A DNA stretch of 64,000 nt, taken from an uncultured Christensenellaceae bacterium (lineage in GTDB: Bacteria > Bacillota > Clostridia > Christensenellales > Pumilibacteraceae). Below, one piece after another: positions 14,596-24,154 of this stretch (the first letter of the stretch is position 1; the number at the start of each line of letters is the position of its first letter). The translations under genes were made by a program, and so were the position numbers. The stretch spans positions 28,352 through 92,351 of the forward strand of contig CAJULE010000006.1 of the NCBI GenBank assembly GCA_910587445.1, given 5' to 3'. The notes under the pieces are model-generated. The model saw nothing but the letters and a program-made list of their open reading frames with translations, searched no databases and was not told the DNA's origin.

Positions 14596-17505
14596 ATGAA
14601 AAAAAGCAGACTCTGGCTCGGATTGTCAGGCGTTGCGGTTTTCCTGTTTACGCTGTTTCTATCTTTGACGATTCTTGCCAATACTTACGCCGGCTACATC
14701 AACGACTTCTTCGGCATAACTTCGGGCGGATTGACGTTGCAGGGCAGCTCGTACGGGAACGAGAACGGCGAGCTTACGGACGAAGGGTACGAAAGACTGA
14801 TAAAAGATTCGTACGATTTCTGCGTTCGAGAGGTTGAGGAGGGCTCGGTTCTTTTGAAGAACGACGGAGCGCTGCCTCTCAAAGCCGACGAACGCAACGT
14901 GTCGCTTTTCGGCAAAAACAGCGCCCATACGATTTTCAGAAGCGGCGCGGGCGGACCCACTCCGAACTACGAATATCAAGTGGATATGGAAAAGGCGTTT
15001 AAGGACGGCGGATTTAACATCAATCAGATGCTTTACGACCTTTATGCCGACAACGACAATTTCGTCGGTCTTAACGGTCCGAACGAAACGCCTCAGTCGG
15101 ATTATACGAGCACGATCAAGAATACTTTCGAAAGATTCAACGACGCGGCGATCGTGACGCTTGCACGTTACGGCACGGAAAACACCGACCCCGCTTTGGG
15201 CGTCATGAAGCTCGACGCCAACGAAGCCGCGCTTTTGAAGATGATAAACGATAGCGGCAAATTCGACAAGATAATCGTGCTGCTAAACGGACCGCTTCCC
15301 ATGGAGCTCGGCTGGCTCGACGAATACAACGTAAACGCCTGCCTTTGGTTCGGCAATCCCGGCTATTACGGACTTCCCGGAGTAGTCAATCTGCTTACGG
15401 GAAAAGACGGTGCGAATCCTTCCGGACACAACACATTCACATTCGCCGCAAATTCCATGGGCTCTCCCGCCATGCAGAACTTCGGCAACTATACTTTCGG
15501 TTTCGACGGCGGCGCAGTCGACCGCGTATACGGCTCGAAATACGTAGTATACAAGGAAGGTATCTACGTGGGCTATAAGTACTACGAGACGCGTTATGAA
15601 GACGCCATACTCGGCAGAGGCAAGGCAAGCTCCGCAGTCGGCGCGATTGACGGCGCTTCGGCATGGAACTATGCGGACGAGGTTTGCTTCCCGTTCGGCT
15701 TCGGTCTTTCCTATACTACGTACGAACAGACGCTCGACAGCGTAAACTACAACGCAAAGGACGATACCTTCACGGCAAACGTAACCATAAAGAATACGGG
15801 AAGCCTCGACGGTAAAGCCACGGCTCAGATTTACGCACAGCTTCCTTACACCGATTACGATAAGACGAACGGCGTCGAGAAGGCGGCAATACAGCTTGTC
15901 GGATACGCAAAGACGGACGTCGCCGCAGGAGCGACCGAACACGTTTCCGTTACTTTCGATCGCTATACGCTTGCTTCGTACGACGAAACGTACGGTAAGG
16001 GCGGATACATACTCGAGCCCGGCACCTACTACTTCGCGATCGGCAACGGAGCTCACGAGGCTCTCAACCATGTGCTCGGCGCAAAGAACGCCACGGGTCT
16101 TATTGACCACGACGGCAAGGCGTTCACGGCAAAATCGGAATGTGTAAAGACGTACGATCCGAAGCTTTCCGAAATCGACAGAACGACCTACAAGAACTCG
16201 CCTTACGAAAACGACGTGGTCGTCGAAAATAAATTCGACGACGCCGATCTCAACTATTGGGCGGACGACAATCAGAAGATAACTTACCTTACGAGAAACG
16301 ATTGGGAAGGCACCTTCCCGACGACGGTTGCGGCTCTTCACGCAAACGAAAGAATAGTCGAAGGACTCCGCATGGACAAATACAAGAAGGCGAGCGACGC
16401 GCCGTCCTATAAGGCGGGCGACGGTACGGTCTACAATGTGGAGCTCGAAGAGCCCATTGACTTTGCCGACATGAAAGACGTTCCCTACGACGATCCGAAG
16501 TGGGATCTGCTCGTGTCGCAGCTTTCTCTTACCGACCTGTGTATCTCCATGGCAGACGCGAGAGGTATCTCGGGCGTCGCAACGATCAATAAGCCCGGCA
16601 ACTCCATTGCCGAGGGACCCGAGGGACTGCTTGCGAAATTCAAGTTCGGCGACAAGCGTGCCGCGACGGGCTTCCCGACTCTTCCCACGCTTGCGGCTTC
16701 TTGGGATCACGCGCTTCAGTCGAGATACGGCGATCTGTTTGCGGAAGAAGCGCTCTTCTGCGGCGTGGCTATGGTCAACGCGCCCGGCTGCAACATCATC
16801 AGAACTCCCTACAGCAGCCGTGCGTCCGAGTATTTCTCGGAGGACTCCATGATGTCCTACTATGCCGTGTCAAACGTCATATACGCAATGCGCGTAAAAG
16901 GACTTATATGCAATGTAAAACACTGCTTCTTAAACGAGCAGGAGACCAACCGTCAGGGCGTTGCGACCTTCTCGGAAGAGCAGGCTATACGCGAGATATA
17001 TCTCCGTCCTTTCGAGGGCGCGCTTACGAAAGGGCAGAGCCTCGGCATAATGACGTCCTACAACAGAATAGGACTTCAATATGCGGCTACGCACAAGGTG
17101 CTCATGCAGGACGTGCTTCGCGGAGAATGGGGATATGAAGGCTCGATAATCGACGACGCGCTCACCGAATCGCAGTACTACAGCGTGACGGCGGATATGC
17201 TCGACGCGGGCACGAACATCTTCTGTCTCGACGGACGCAGAGCTGAACAGATAAGAACGCTCGTCATGAGTACGGACGACGGCTATCTTTTGAAGCAGTT
17301 GCAGGAATCGAACAAGCGCATATTCTACGCGCTCATACACTCGTCCATGGGCGGCAGTATCGGCGAAAATTACGAGTACACCGACTCGCTCGAATGGTGG
17401 CAGGGACTTCTCGTCGGCGTGAACGTCGTGCTCGGTCTCGCCATGGCGGGAGCGGTCGTAATGTTCGCTCTGTCGGCTTATAAGAAAAAGGAGGAAACCG
17501 TATAA
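14596..17505 (+). CDS. Circularly permuted GH3 beta-glycosidase with terminal membrane segments
   Basis: The 969-residue product has an N-terminal membrane segment (about 9-30), then the part usually C-terminal in GH3 (EEGSVLLKNDGALPL), the FnIII part ending after FPFGFGLSYTTYE, and last the (beta/alpha)8 barrel with VKHCFLNEQETNR (substrate-binding KH motif). A second membrane segment and a basic tail close it. The barrel nucleophile region reads GYEGSIIDDALTE: Asp854 is kept but the usual SDW Trp is Ala, so specificity or activity may differ. Permuted GH3 enzymes are known in rumen Clostridia. ATG 14596 is 11 nt from GGAGG; TTG 14590 at 5 nt is an alternative start. Confidence 0.85.
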   Translation: MKKSRLWLGLSGVAVFLFTLFLSLTILANTYAGYINDFFGITSGGLTLQGSSYGNENGELTDEGYERLIKDSYDFCVREVEEGSVLLKNDGALPLKADERNVSLFGKNSAHTIFRSGAGGPTPNYEYQVDMEKAFKDGGFNINQMLYDLYADNDNFVGLNGPNETPQSDYTSTIKNTFERFNDAAIVTLARYGTENTDPALGVMKLDANEAALLKMINDSGKFDKIIVLLNGPLPMELGWLDEYNVNACLWFGNPGYYGLPGVVNLLTGKDGANPSGHNTFTFAANSMGSPAMQNFGNYTFGFDGGAVDRVYGSKYVVYKEGIYVGYKYYETRYEDAILGRGKASSAVGAIDGASAWNYADEVCFPFGFGLSYTTYEQTLDSVNYNAKDDTFTANVTIKNTGSLDGKATAQIYAQLPYTDYDKTNGVEKAAIQLVGYAKTDVAAGATEHVSVTFDRYTLASYDETYGKGGYILEPGTYYFAIGNGAHEALNHVLGAKNATGLIDHDGKAFTAKSECVKTYDPKLSEIDRTTYKNSPYENDVVVENKFDDADLNYWADDNQKITYLTRNDWEGTFPTTVAALHANERIVEGLRMDKYKKASDAPSYKAGDGTVYNVELEEPIDFADMKDVPYDDPKWDLLVSQLSLTDLCISMADARGISGVATINKPGNSIAEGPEGLLAKFKFGDKRAATGFPTLPTLAASWDHALQSRYGDLFAEEALFCGVAMVNAPGCNIIRTPYSSRASEYFSEDSMMSYYAVSNVIYAMRVKGLICNVKHCFLNEQETNRQGVATFSEEQAIREIYLRPFEGALTKGQSLGIMTSYNRIGLQYAATHKVLMQDVLRGEWGYEGSIIDDALTESQYYSVTADMLDAGTNIFCLDGRRAEQIRTLVMSTDDGYLLKQLQESNKRIFYALIHSSMGGSIGENYEYTDSLEWWQGLLVGVNVVLGLAMAGAVVMFALSAYKKKEETV

Positions 17506-17930
17506 TGAATCCCAAAGAGTTGATAAAAAATAAAGGCTTGGGCTATTGGATCTGCGCGGGTGCGGCGGTCGTTGCGCTCATAATGGCAATCGTGGTGTTC
17601 GCGACCTGGGACAACGTGCTTCCGAACCGCGTGACGGACGGCTACGTTATAGGAATAGTGTTTCTCATAGCATTCGTCGTTCAGGCGGTCGTTACGTTCT
17701 TTCCCATACGCTTTGCCGCTGTCGTGTCGGTGGGAATATACGGCATAACTTTCGGCGTTATCCTTCTGCGCATAGCGGAGGCGATTGCCGACTACTTCAA
17801 CAAGGTGGCTTATCAGGGCGGTAATTTCGTCGCTTGCGTTCTGTACGCCGTTATTTGCTTAGTGCTCATCTTGGGCAGCGTGGCGGCGTGCTTCTTCAGC
17901 CAGACCAAAGACGAAAAGTATCTGATATAA
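17505..17930 (+). CDS. Four-helix membrane protein of the GH3 operon
   Basis: A 141-residue protein with four hydrophobic segments (about 14-33, 45-66, 68-92 and 105-132) and a short charged tail. No family recognised. Its ATG overlaps the GH3 stop by one base (TAATG) and an AGGAGG site lies within the end of the GH3 gene, so the two are translationally coupled. It may hold or organise the membrane-anchored GH3 enzyme, which is inference from position only. Confidence 0.7.
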   Translation: MNPKELIKNKGLGYWICAGAAVVALIMAIVVFATWDNVLPNRVTDGYVIGIVFLIAFVVQAVVTFFPIRFAAVVSVGIYGITFGVILLRIAEAIADYFNKVAYQGGNFVACVLYAVICLVLILGSVAACFFSQTKDEKYLI

Positions 17931-17939
17931 GGAGGCAAT

Positions 17940-19547
17940 ATGAAAAAGAGATTATTATTACTGTGCTGCTTGATGACGGTTGCGCTGGCTGTGTGCGCAC
18001 TGTTTGCGGTGGGCTGCGGTCCGACGGAAGAGGAAGTCCCCGAAATCACGGAAACCGTAAGATATTCGGAAAAGACGAATCCGTATGCCGAACTCACTTG
18101 GCAGGAGTACAAGGACATAGACGATTGGGGCAAGAAGCAAAAGGAAGCCCCCATATACTACCAGTTCGAGGGCTCGTACTCGGAGGCGTATCAGGGCAAT
18201 TACTCCCGTACGTTCCTGTATATGAACTGCTATGAGGACGGCTCGCTTCATGCGACGTTCGGCAACGAAAATTATTACGGTTTTTGGACGAACGTAGACA
18301 GACGCGGCAGAACAAACGTCGTGCTCCACATCGTGCGCTATAACGACAGGGAGTATAACGGCGGCGTTTACGAGTCTGTCTGCGAGGCGATGACGCACGA
18401 ATACTACGAGTATTCTTCGACGATCATATGGGACAGCTTTGGCACGCGTACCGTGCTCATAAGCGGCGGACACTATTCTCCCGTCAAGAGTCTTACGGTT
18501 TCGGGCGGACAGACGAAAGCCATGGTGGGCGACGACTTCTCGACGGACGGACTTAAGGTTACGGTGACGCGCGAGGACGGAAAGTCCACGGATATAGACG
18601 AGCAGTCTTTCCCGCAAAACGATTGCCGCGTAAAATTCTCGGGCTATGACAGCACGACCGAGGGCAATCACGAGATCACGGTAACATATATAAATACGGA
18701 CGTCACGGCGACGTACAATTGCGAAGTGTTCGGTCTCGGCGGCATTTCCGTCGACGCAAGCGAAGCAAAGACCACTTACTACATCGGCGACACACTCGAC
18801 ACGAAAGGTCTTGCGATAAAGGCGGACAGAAACGACGGAGAGAAGGTCTCGCTTGCGGCAAAGCGCTGCAAGTTCGAAGGCTTTGATACGAGTAAGGCTG
18901 CCGAGTCCCTTGCCGTTAAGATCAAATTCGCGGATTTCGAAACCACGTACAACATAAAGGTCGTCGAGCCTACCTTCAAGGGCAACGCGAACTATGCCGG
19001 AGGAAGCGGCGAAATCGCGCTTACGCTTGTCGGCGATAAGGACTGCGAAGTCGCGTTCGACGGCAAGACGGCAAAGCTCAATTACACGACGAGAACGGTT
19101 GGCGAACAGATTGTGTACAATCTTTCGAGACCCGCAGACGACACGACGATTACGGACGCGGAATGGAAAGGACTGCACAAGCAGTACATATGCGACAAGG
19201 CGGCTCTTACGCTTTCGATGGCAATGGTCTATACGATCCCCGACTATCCACAGTCCGATCGCGAGGAGAACGAGCCCATGCCCGGCATAGGCGGTAACAC
19301 CGAACAGCGCGTCATCTTCCTCGATTCGGAAACCAAAGAGGCGACGATATCCTATAAGTATTGGTATGCGGCTCATACAGACACGTTCATATGCAAGTAC
19401 ACGCTCGAGGGCGATATCCTTACCTTCACCGATCTCGTAAAGGTGGTGCAGGTCGGCGGCAACGGCTCTCAGTACGGCAATCTTCACAAGACCTGGAGAC
19501 TGACCGACGATTTCATCGCTTACAAGTATACTCCCGAAGCAGAATAA
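17940..19547 (+). CDS. Lipoprotein with Ig-like (Big) domains
   Basis: The 535-residue product starts with a lipoprotein signal (lipobox FAVGC, Cys26). After an unrecognised N-terminal domain of ~160 residues it carries two bacterial Ig-like repeats of the 'VGDxFSTDGLKVTVTREDG' kind (about 190-265 and 270-345), followed by a C-terminal beta-rich domain. Such proteins are extracytoplasmic and often bind glycans. It lies 9 nt behind the small membrane protein gene with its own AAGGAGG site, making a three-gene operon with the permuted GH3. Confidence 0.8.
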   Translation: MKKRLLLLCCLMTVALAVCALFAVGCGPTEEEVPEITETVRYSEKTNPYAELTWQEYKDIDDWGKKQKEAPIYYQFEGSYSEAYQGNYSRTFLYMNCYEDGSLHATFGNENYYGFWTNVDRRGRTNVVLHIVRYNDREYNGGVYESVCEAMTHEYYEYSSTIIWDSFGTRTVLISGGHYSPVKSLTVSGGQTKAMVGDDFSTDGLKVTVTREDGKSTDIDEQSFPQNDCRVKFSGYDSTTEGNHEITVTYINTDVTATYNCEVFGLGGISVDASEAKTTYYIGDTLDTKGLAIKADRNDGEKVSLAAKRCKFEGFDTSKAAESLAVKIKFADFETTYNIKVVEPTFKGNANYAGGSGEIALTLVGDKDCEVAFDGKTAKLNYTTRTVGEQIVYNLSRPADDTTITDAEWKGLHKQYICDKAALTLSMAMVYTIPDYPQSDREENEPMPGIGGNTEQRVIFLDSETKEATISYKYWYAAHTDTFICKYTLEGDILTFTDLVKVVQVGGNGSQYGNLHKTWRLTDDFIAYKYTPEAE

Positions 19548-19571
19548 CATCTCGTTTTTTCCTCCTCAAGA

Positions 19572-19606
19572 CGTCGGCGGGACTTGCCGCGGGGCAAGTC
19601 CCCGAC
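19572..19606 (+). terminator. Hairpin after the GH3 operon
   Basis: GGGACTTGCC and GGCAAGTCCC pair around a GCGG loop, with outer GTCGG/CCGAC pairing. There is no T tract, so it may be an RNA-stability element. The gap 19548-19827 otherwise holds only the terminator at 19739. Confidence 0.55.
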
Positions 19607-19738
19607 CGAGAGGAAGCAAACGTCGGTGCGAAATTTCGATATACGGCGAATAAATCGATTTGAAACAAAACAGCCGAAACGAAACGTGCTTTTCACATTG
19701 AAGTAAAGTTAATAAGTTGAAGGCTTAGGTAAAGCAAA

Positions 19739-19770
19739 GGCTCTCGGAGATTCGATCCGAGAGCCTTTTG
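19739..19770 (+). terminator. Intrinsic terminator
   Basis: GGCTCTCGGA (19739-19748) pairs with TCCGAGAGCC (19756-19765), followed by TTTT. It ends the plus-strand GH3 operon before the converging Sel1 gene. Confidence 0.8.
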
Positions 19771-19827
19771 CCATGAGCGCGTCAAGCCCGATTATGATTT
19801 TACAGGCGCTGTTTTTTCAACATTTAT

Positions 19828-21039
19828 TCAATTGCTCAAGCGCTTTTTCGGCGTCCTGTCGCCCTGTTCGGCTGCTTTTTTGTACCATTTCACAGCTTTT
19901 TCAAGGTCTTTTTTTACGCCTTTGCCAAGTTCCAAACATACGGCTAAATTGTACTGTGCAAGTATATGCTCCTGTCTTGCCGCTTTTCTGTACCATTGCA
20001 CGGCTTTTTTCATGTTTTTTTCTACGCCTACGCCTTCTTCATAGCATACGGCTATACTGAACTGCGCGCTATCGAAGCCTTGTTCCGCCGCACGCTCGTA
20101 CCAATACGCGGCTTTCTCAACATCTTTTTCCACACCCATACCATCTTCATAGCAAATGCCTATGCGGTATTGTGATTCCATATCGCCGCCGATTGCCGCT
20201 TGACTGTACCAATATGCCATTTTTGCGTCGTCTTGTTCTACTGCTTCGCCGTTTGCATAATAGATCGCCATGCGCTTCTGCGCTATTACGTTGCCGTTCT
20301 GTGCCGCCTGCTCGTACCAATATACGCTCTTTTCCAAGTCCTGACCCGAGTAATATCCCGTCTGATACCAAAGCCCCAAACGGTATTGCGCTTCAACGTA
20401 ACCGTTCTTTCCCGATTGCTCATACCAATACAATGCTTTTTCGATGCAATCCGTTTCGTCGGCCAAGTTCCGTTCGCAATACGAGCCGTACTCATACTGC
20501 GCTTTTGCATTTCCCTGTTTGGCGGCTTGCCCATACCAGTAAGCGGCTTTTTCGAGACTGCGTATGCCTAATTCGGCGTTTTCAAAATATCGGGCGACTT
20601 TCATTTGCGAATCAAGATTACCTTGTTCGGCAGCTTTTAATTCTTCTTCCAAATCGATATCAAGCCCGTTTTTTCTTTTGCGTTCCTCTTGTAATCTTAT
20701 TATTTTATGTATACGTTTGATTTCTTCGATTGCTTCAATGTCGCCTTGCTCGGCGGCTTTGCCGTACCAATACAAAGCCTTATCGTAATCCACGTCAACG
20801 CACATACCGTAGTTGTAGCCGTTTCTGTAATTACTACCCAACCACGCTTGCGCGTTTAAGTATCCCCGGTTTGCCGACTGCTCGTACCAATACAGCGCCT
20901 TTTCGAAATCTTCTTCTACGCCGTCGGCTCTGTGGTAGCGTAGCGCAAGCTTATACTGTGCTTCTACGTCGCCGCTTTCAGCCTGCTTTAACAGTTCGTC
21001 AAAGCTAAGTTCGCTCATATTGTCTTTTTCGCTGTCCAT
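19828..21039 (-). CDS. Sel1-repeat (TPR-like) protein
   Basis: The 403-residue product is a chain of about ten Sel1-like repeats of the A-x-Y-x-L-G-x-x-Y-x-x-G-x-G-V-x-x-D-x-x-K-A-x-x-W-Y-x-x-A-A kind. No signal peptide is present once ATG 21039 (MDSEKDNMSE) is used, so it should be cytoplasmic. A GGAG site precedes this start, and a TATAAT box lies further upstream over the longer reading. Sel1 arrays are protein-interaction scaffolds. A second Sel1 protein, with a TIR domain, is at 32100-34652; whether the two interact cannot be told. Confidence 0.85.
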   Translation of the reverse strand: MDSEKDNMSELSFDELLKQAESGDVEAQYKLALRYHRADGVEEDFEKALYWYEQSANRGYLNAQAWLGSNYRNGYNYGMCVDVDYDKALYWYGKAAEQGDIEAIEEIKRIHKIIRLQEERKRKNGLDIDLEEELKAAEQGNLDSQMKVARYFENAELGIRSLEKAAYWYGQAAKQGNAKAQYEYGSYCERNLADETDCIEKALYWYEQSGKNGYVEAQYRLGLWYQTGYYSGQDLEKSVYWYEQAAQNGNVIAQKRMAIYYANGEAVEQDDAKMAYWYSQAAIGGDMESQYRIGICYEDGMGVEKDVEKAAYWYERAAEQGFDSAQFSIAVCYEEGVGVEKNMKKAVQWYRKAARQEHILAQYNLAVCLELGKGVKKDLEKAVKWYKKAAEQGDRTPKKRLSN

Positions 21040-21176
21040 AATTGTTCTCCGTAAAACTATAGAATATCGCAAAATGATTATACCATAAAACGAGAGAAGC
21101 ACAACCGATTTGATTTGCAAGATATTTTATGGAATGATTATACGCACGCATATATGATTGCCATATAGGAGAAAAA

Positions 21177-21206
21177 ACGGAGACCGCATATTTTCGCAGT
21201 CTCCGT
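21177..21206 (-). terminator. Terminator of the hydrogenase-purF operon
   Basis: ACGGAGAC (21177-21184) pairs with GTCTCCGT (21199-21206); on the minus strand a run of T follows. Confidence 0.8.
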
Positions 21207-21252
21207 CAATTGACTTTTAAATATCGTTTTTTTTACTTACGGTAAGAAACGC

Positions 21253-22638
21253 TTACTTTTCTTCCTCGGGTTTTACGGGATAGTCGCCCGTAAAGCAAGC
21301 CGAGCAGTAGCCGAAATCCTTTCGTATGCCTATGTCCTTTAGGGCTTCGAGAGGGAGATAGGCGAGACTGTCCGCACCGACGTTTTCGCGTATCTCTTCG
21401 ACGGTATACTTGCAAGCGGCAAGATCCTTCTTGGACGGAATGTCGGTACCGTAATAGCACGGCCACAAAAAGGGAGGGGAGGCGATACGGAGATGTACTT
21501 CGAGCGCGCCTCTGTCCTTCAGCATTTTTATTATGTTTGCGCTGGTCGTGCCGCGCACGATGGAGTCGTCGACCATGACTATGCGCTTGCCCTTAACTGC
21601 GGACGAGAGCGCGTTGAGCTTGATGTTGACCGCCGATTCGCGTTCTGCCTGCGTGTGCTTTATGAAGGTTCTGCCCGTATAGCGGTTTCGGATAAGACCT
21701 TCGCCGTACGGTATGCCGCTTCCTATCGCGTAGCCCTGCGCGAAGTTGAGCCCCGAATCGGGCACGCCCATTACCATATCCGCTTTTACGGGGGCGGCTT
21801 TGGCGAGCAGTTCGCCCGTCTTTATGCGGGTGTCGTAAACTGACACGCCGTCTATAATGGAGTCGGGACGGGCGAAGTATACGTATTCGAACACGCAAAG
21901 CGACGGCTTGCACTTTTCCGAGACGTGCAGAGAGGTCAGTTTGTTGCCCTCGATAAGCACTATTTCGCCAGGCTCCACGTCGCGAATGAATTTCGCGTGC
22001 ATGGTGTCGAGCGCGCAGCTTTCCGAAGCTATGATATAGCTGTTGCCCTTCTTGCCGAGGCAGAGGGGACGGAAGCCGTGCGGATCGCGTATGCCCATGA
22101 GCTTTCTCGGGCTCATGAGGACCATGCTGTAGGCGCCTTCGAGCTTACTCATTACGCGCAGCATTGCGTCCTCGACGCTGTGGGTTTTCGTTCGCTCGAT
22201 CGCAATGAGGTGCATTATGACCTCGGTGTCGTTCGTGCTTTGGAAAATAGCGCCGCCGTCCTCGAGCTCGGCACGAAGCTTTTTCACGTTTGTTATGCTT
22301 CCGTTGTGCGCAAGCGTGAGCGAGCCCTTGCGATAGCGCGATACGAGGGGCTGAGCGTTTTCCCTCGGCTCGCTTCCGCGCGCATAGCGCACGTGACCTA
22401 CGCCGATGTTGCCGATGAGCGTAGATAAATTGTGCTCGTTGAACACTTCGCTGACAAGACCGCAGTCCTTCACCTGATGAAGCCGAGCGTCGTCGTTTGT
22501 TACTATGCCCGCGCTCTCCTGCCCGCGGTGTTGAAGCGCGTACAGTCCGTGATACAGCTCGAGCGCTACGTTATAGCCGTCGATGTCATAAAAGCCGAGC
22601 ACGCCGCACTCTTCGTGTGCTTTGTCCGAAAATTCCAC
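21253..22638 (-). CDS. purF: Amidophosphoribosyltransferase
   Basis: The 461-residue enzyme makes phosphoribosylamine from PRPP and glutamine, the first step of purine synthesis. The N-terminal glutaminase domain starts with a propeptide MEFSDKAHEE before the nucleophile Cys (ECGVLGFYD), as in the Bacillus type. The PRPP loop is VMVDDSIVRGTTS. Cysteines in LCVFEYVYFARPDS, WPCYYGTD and YCSACFTGDYP match the [4Fe-4S] ligands of the Bacillus enzyme. GTG start with GGAGG 8 nt upstream. It lies only 33 nt behind the hydrogenase gene, so it probably shares that transcript, which is an unusual pairing. Confidence 0.97.
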   Translation of the reverse strand: MEFSDKAHEECGVLGFYDIDGYNVALELYHGLYALQHRGQESAGIVTNDDARLHQVKDCGLVSEVFNEHNLSTLIGNIGVGHVRYARGSEPRENAQPLVSRYRKGSLTLAHNGSITNVKKLRAELEDGGAIFQSTNDTEVIMHLIAIERTKTHSVEDAMLRVMSKLEGAYSMVLMSPRKLMGIRDPHGFRPLCLGKKGNSYIIASESCALDTMHAKFIRDVEPGEIVLIEGNKLTSLHVSEKCKPSLCVFEYVYFARPDSIIDGVSVYDTRIKTGELLAKAAPVKADMVMGVPDSGLNFAQGYAIGSGIPYGEGLIRNRYTGRTFIKHTQAERESAVNIKLNALSSAVKGKRIVMVDDSIVRGTTSANIIKMLKDRGALEVHLRIASPPFLWPCYYGTDIPSKKDLAACKYTVEEIRENVGADSLAYLPLEALKDIGIRKDFGYCSACFTGDYPVKPEEEK

Positions 22639-22671
22639 TGTTATATCCTCCGTTTGTGGGTTGCGATATCT

Positions 22672-24114
22672 TTAATTTTTGTCGTCGAGCGTCATGTTGT
22701 ACAGAGCGACCGAGCCCGAAATATCCTTTTCTTTTGCCATTTGTCCGTACTTGTCTACGTCGCGGACGTTCTTTTCCTCGTGGTGCAGACACAGCGCGCC
22801 GTTGAGACAGCCGCCCACGCAAGCCATGCCCTCTATGAAGTTTTCGGGGATCTTGCCCGCTTTCATCTTGAGCATCGCGAGCTTTATTTCCTCGAGACCG
22901 TTGAGAGCGATGGGGCAGATCTCTTTTGTTATGCCGTATTTTTCCTTGAGTTCGGACACGCCTTGAGCTATGCCGCCGCTCTTTGCGAAAATTCTTCCGT
23001 AGAACGACGCATTGTTTAAAGGGCTTTCGGGAAGGGTGGACACGTCTATGTCGCGTGCGTCGAGGAAAGCCTGAAGCTCCTCGAACGAGATCACGCAGTC
23101 CACGGCGCCGCCCGTCTTTTCAAGCTTGTATTCGTGCTTTTTGGACGAGCACGGACCTATGAATACGACCTTGCTGTCGGGGCTTGTGCGCTTTATGAGC
23201 TTCGCCGCTTCCACCATGGGGGACGGGGAGTGCGAGATGTATTTCGCGAGCTGCGGGAAGTGTTTTTCTATGTACATGACAAAGGACGGACAGCACGAGG
23301 TCGTGAGCTTGTCGACTTCTTTAAGCTCGTTGAGCTCCTTATGCAGGGTTATGTCCGCGCCCATTGCCGTCTCTATGACGTTGTGGAAGCCGAGCATCTT
23401 TATGCCCTCGACGATTTGCTCAATCTTTGCGTATTTGAACTGACTGACTATTGCGGGCGCGATGAGGGCGTAGACCTTTCTGCCCGTCTTTTCCGCTTCT
23501 TTCAAAATATCTACGAGGTCTAAGACGAACGACTTGTCGGTTATCGCGCCGAACGGGCAGGAGTAGACGCACGCGCCGCACATGACGCACTTGTCATTGT
23601 CTATCTTTGCTTTTTTGTCCTCGTCTATCTTGAGCGCGCCTATCTTACAGCTCGTTATGCACGGGCGGGTGAACTCTATGATCGCCTTGTACGGGCAGGC
23701 TTTTGCGCATTTGCCGCAGTTGAGGCACTTGGTTTCGTCTATTTTCGCCTGACCGTCTATGCCGATCGCGCCTGCGGGGCAGACGTCCATACAGCGGTGG
23801 TTTATACAGCCGCGGCAGGCGGGAGTGACGTAATAGCTCGCAATGGGGCACTCGTCGCAGGCGACGGGCAAAACCTCGATTATATTGGGGTTGTCCTTAT
23901 TTCCGCCCATAGCCATGCGCACGCGTTCTTCGACGACGGCGCGCGCTTTGTAAATACAGCAGCGCATATCGGTCTTGGGACCGGGCACTATCTCCTTGGG
24001 GATCTCGTAGGGGGCAAGCTCGAGGCTTTTTTCGCTCTCGTAAGCGCGCTTTATCAGCGACTTGAGAACCGAATACTTGAGCACCTGTACTTTTGTATCG
24101 AAAACTCTATCCAT
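22672..24114 (-). CDS. [FeFe]-hydrogenase, group B type
   Basis: The 480-residue product has N-terminal cysteine clusters for several [4Fe-4S] centres (CDECPIASYYVTPACRGC, CLNCGKCAKACP, CVMCGACVYSCP) and a catalytic H-cluster domain with TSCCPSF, IGPCSSKKHE and MACVGGCLNGA, the three H-cluster cysteine motifs in their group B form. It should oxidise or produce H2 with ferredoxin-like partners in the cytoplasm. The maturation genes hydEFG are not in the window. It follows the SpoIIE phosphatase gene by 40 nt in one operon with a sensory hydrogenase, a combination known from Clostridia. Confidence 0.9.
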   Translation of the reverse strand: MDRVFDTKVQVLKYSVLKSLIKRAYESEKSLELAPYEIPKEIVPGPKTDMRCCIYKARAVVEERVRMAMGGNKDNPNIIEVLPVACDECPIASYYVTPACRGCINHRCMDVCPAGAIGIDGQAKIDETKCLNCGKCAKACPYKAIIEFTRPCITSCKIGALKIDEDKKAKIDNDKCVMCGACVYSCPFGAITDKSFVLDLVDILKEAEKTGRKVYALIAPAIVSQFKYAKIEQIVEGIKMLGFHNVIETAMGADITLHKELNELKEVDKLTTSCCPSFVMYIEKHFPQLAKYISHSPSPMVEAAKLIKRTSPDSKVVFIGPCSSKKHEYKLEKTGGAVDCVISFEELQAFLDARDIDVSTLPESPLNNASFYGRIFAKSGGIAQGVSELKEKYGITKEICPIALNGLEEIKLAMLKMKAGKIPENFIEGMACVGGCLNGALCLHHEEKNVRDVDKYGQMAKEKDISGSVALYNMTLDDKN

Positions 24115-24154
24115 ATATTTGATCGATTCCTCTCTTTATTTCGGGTATTTCTTA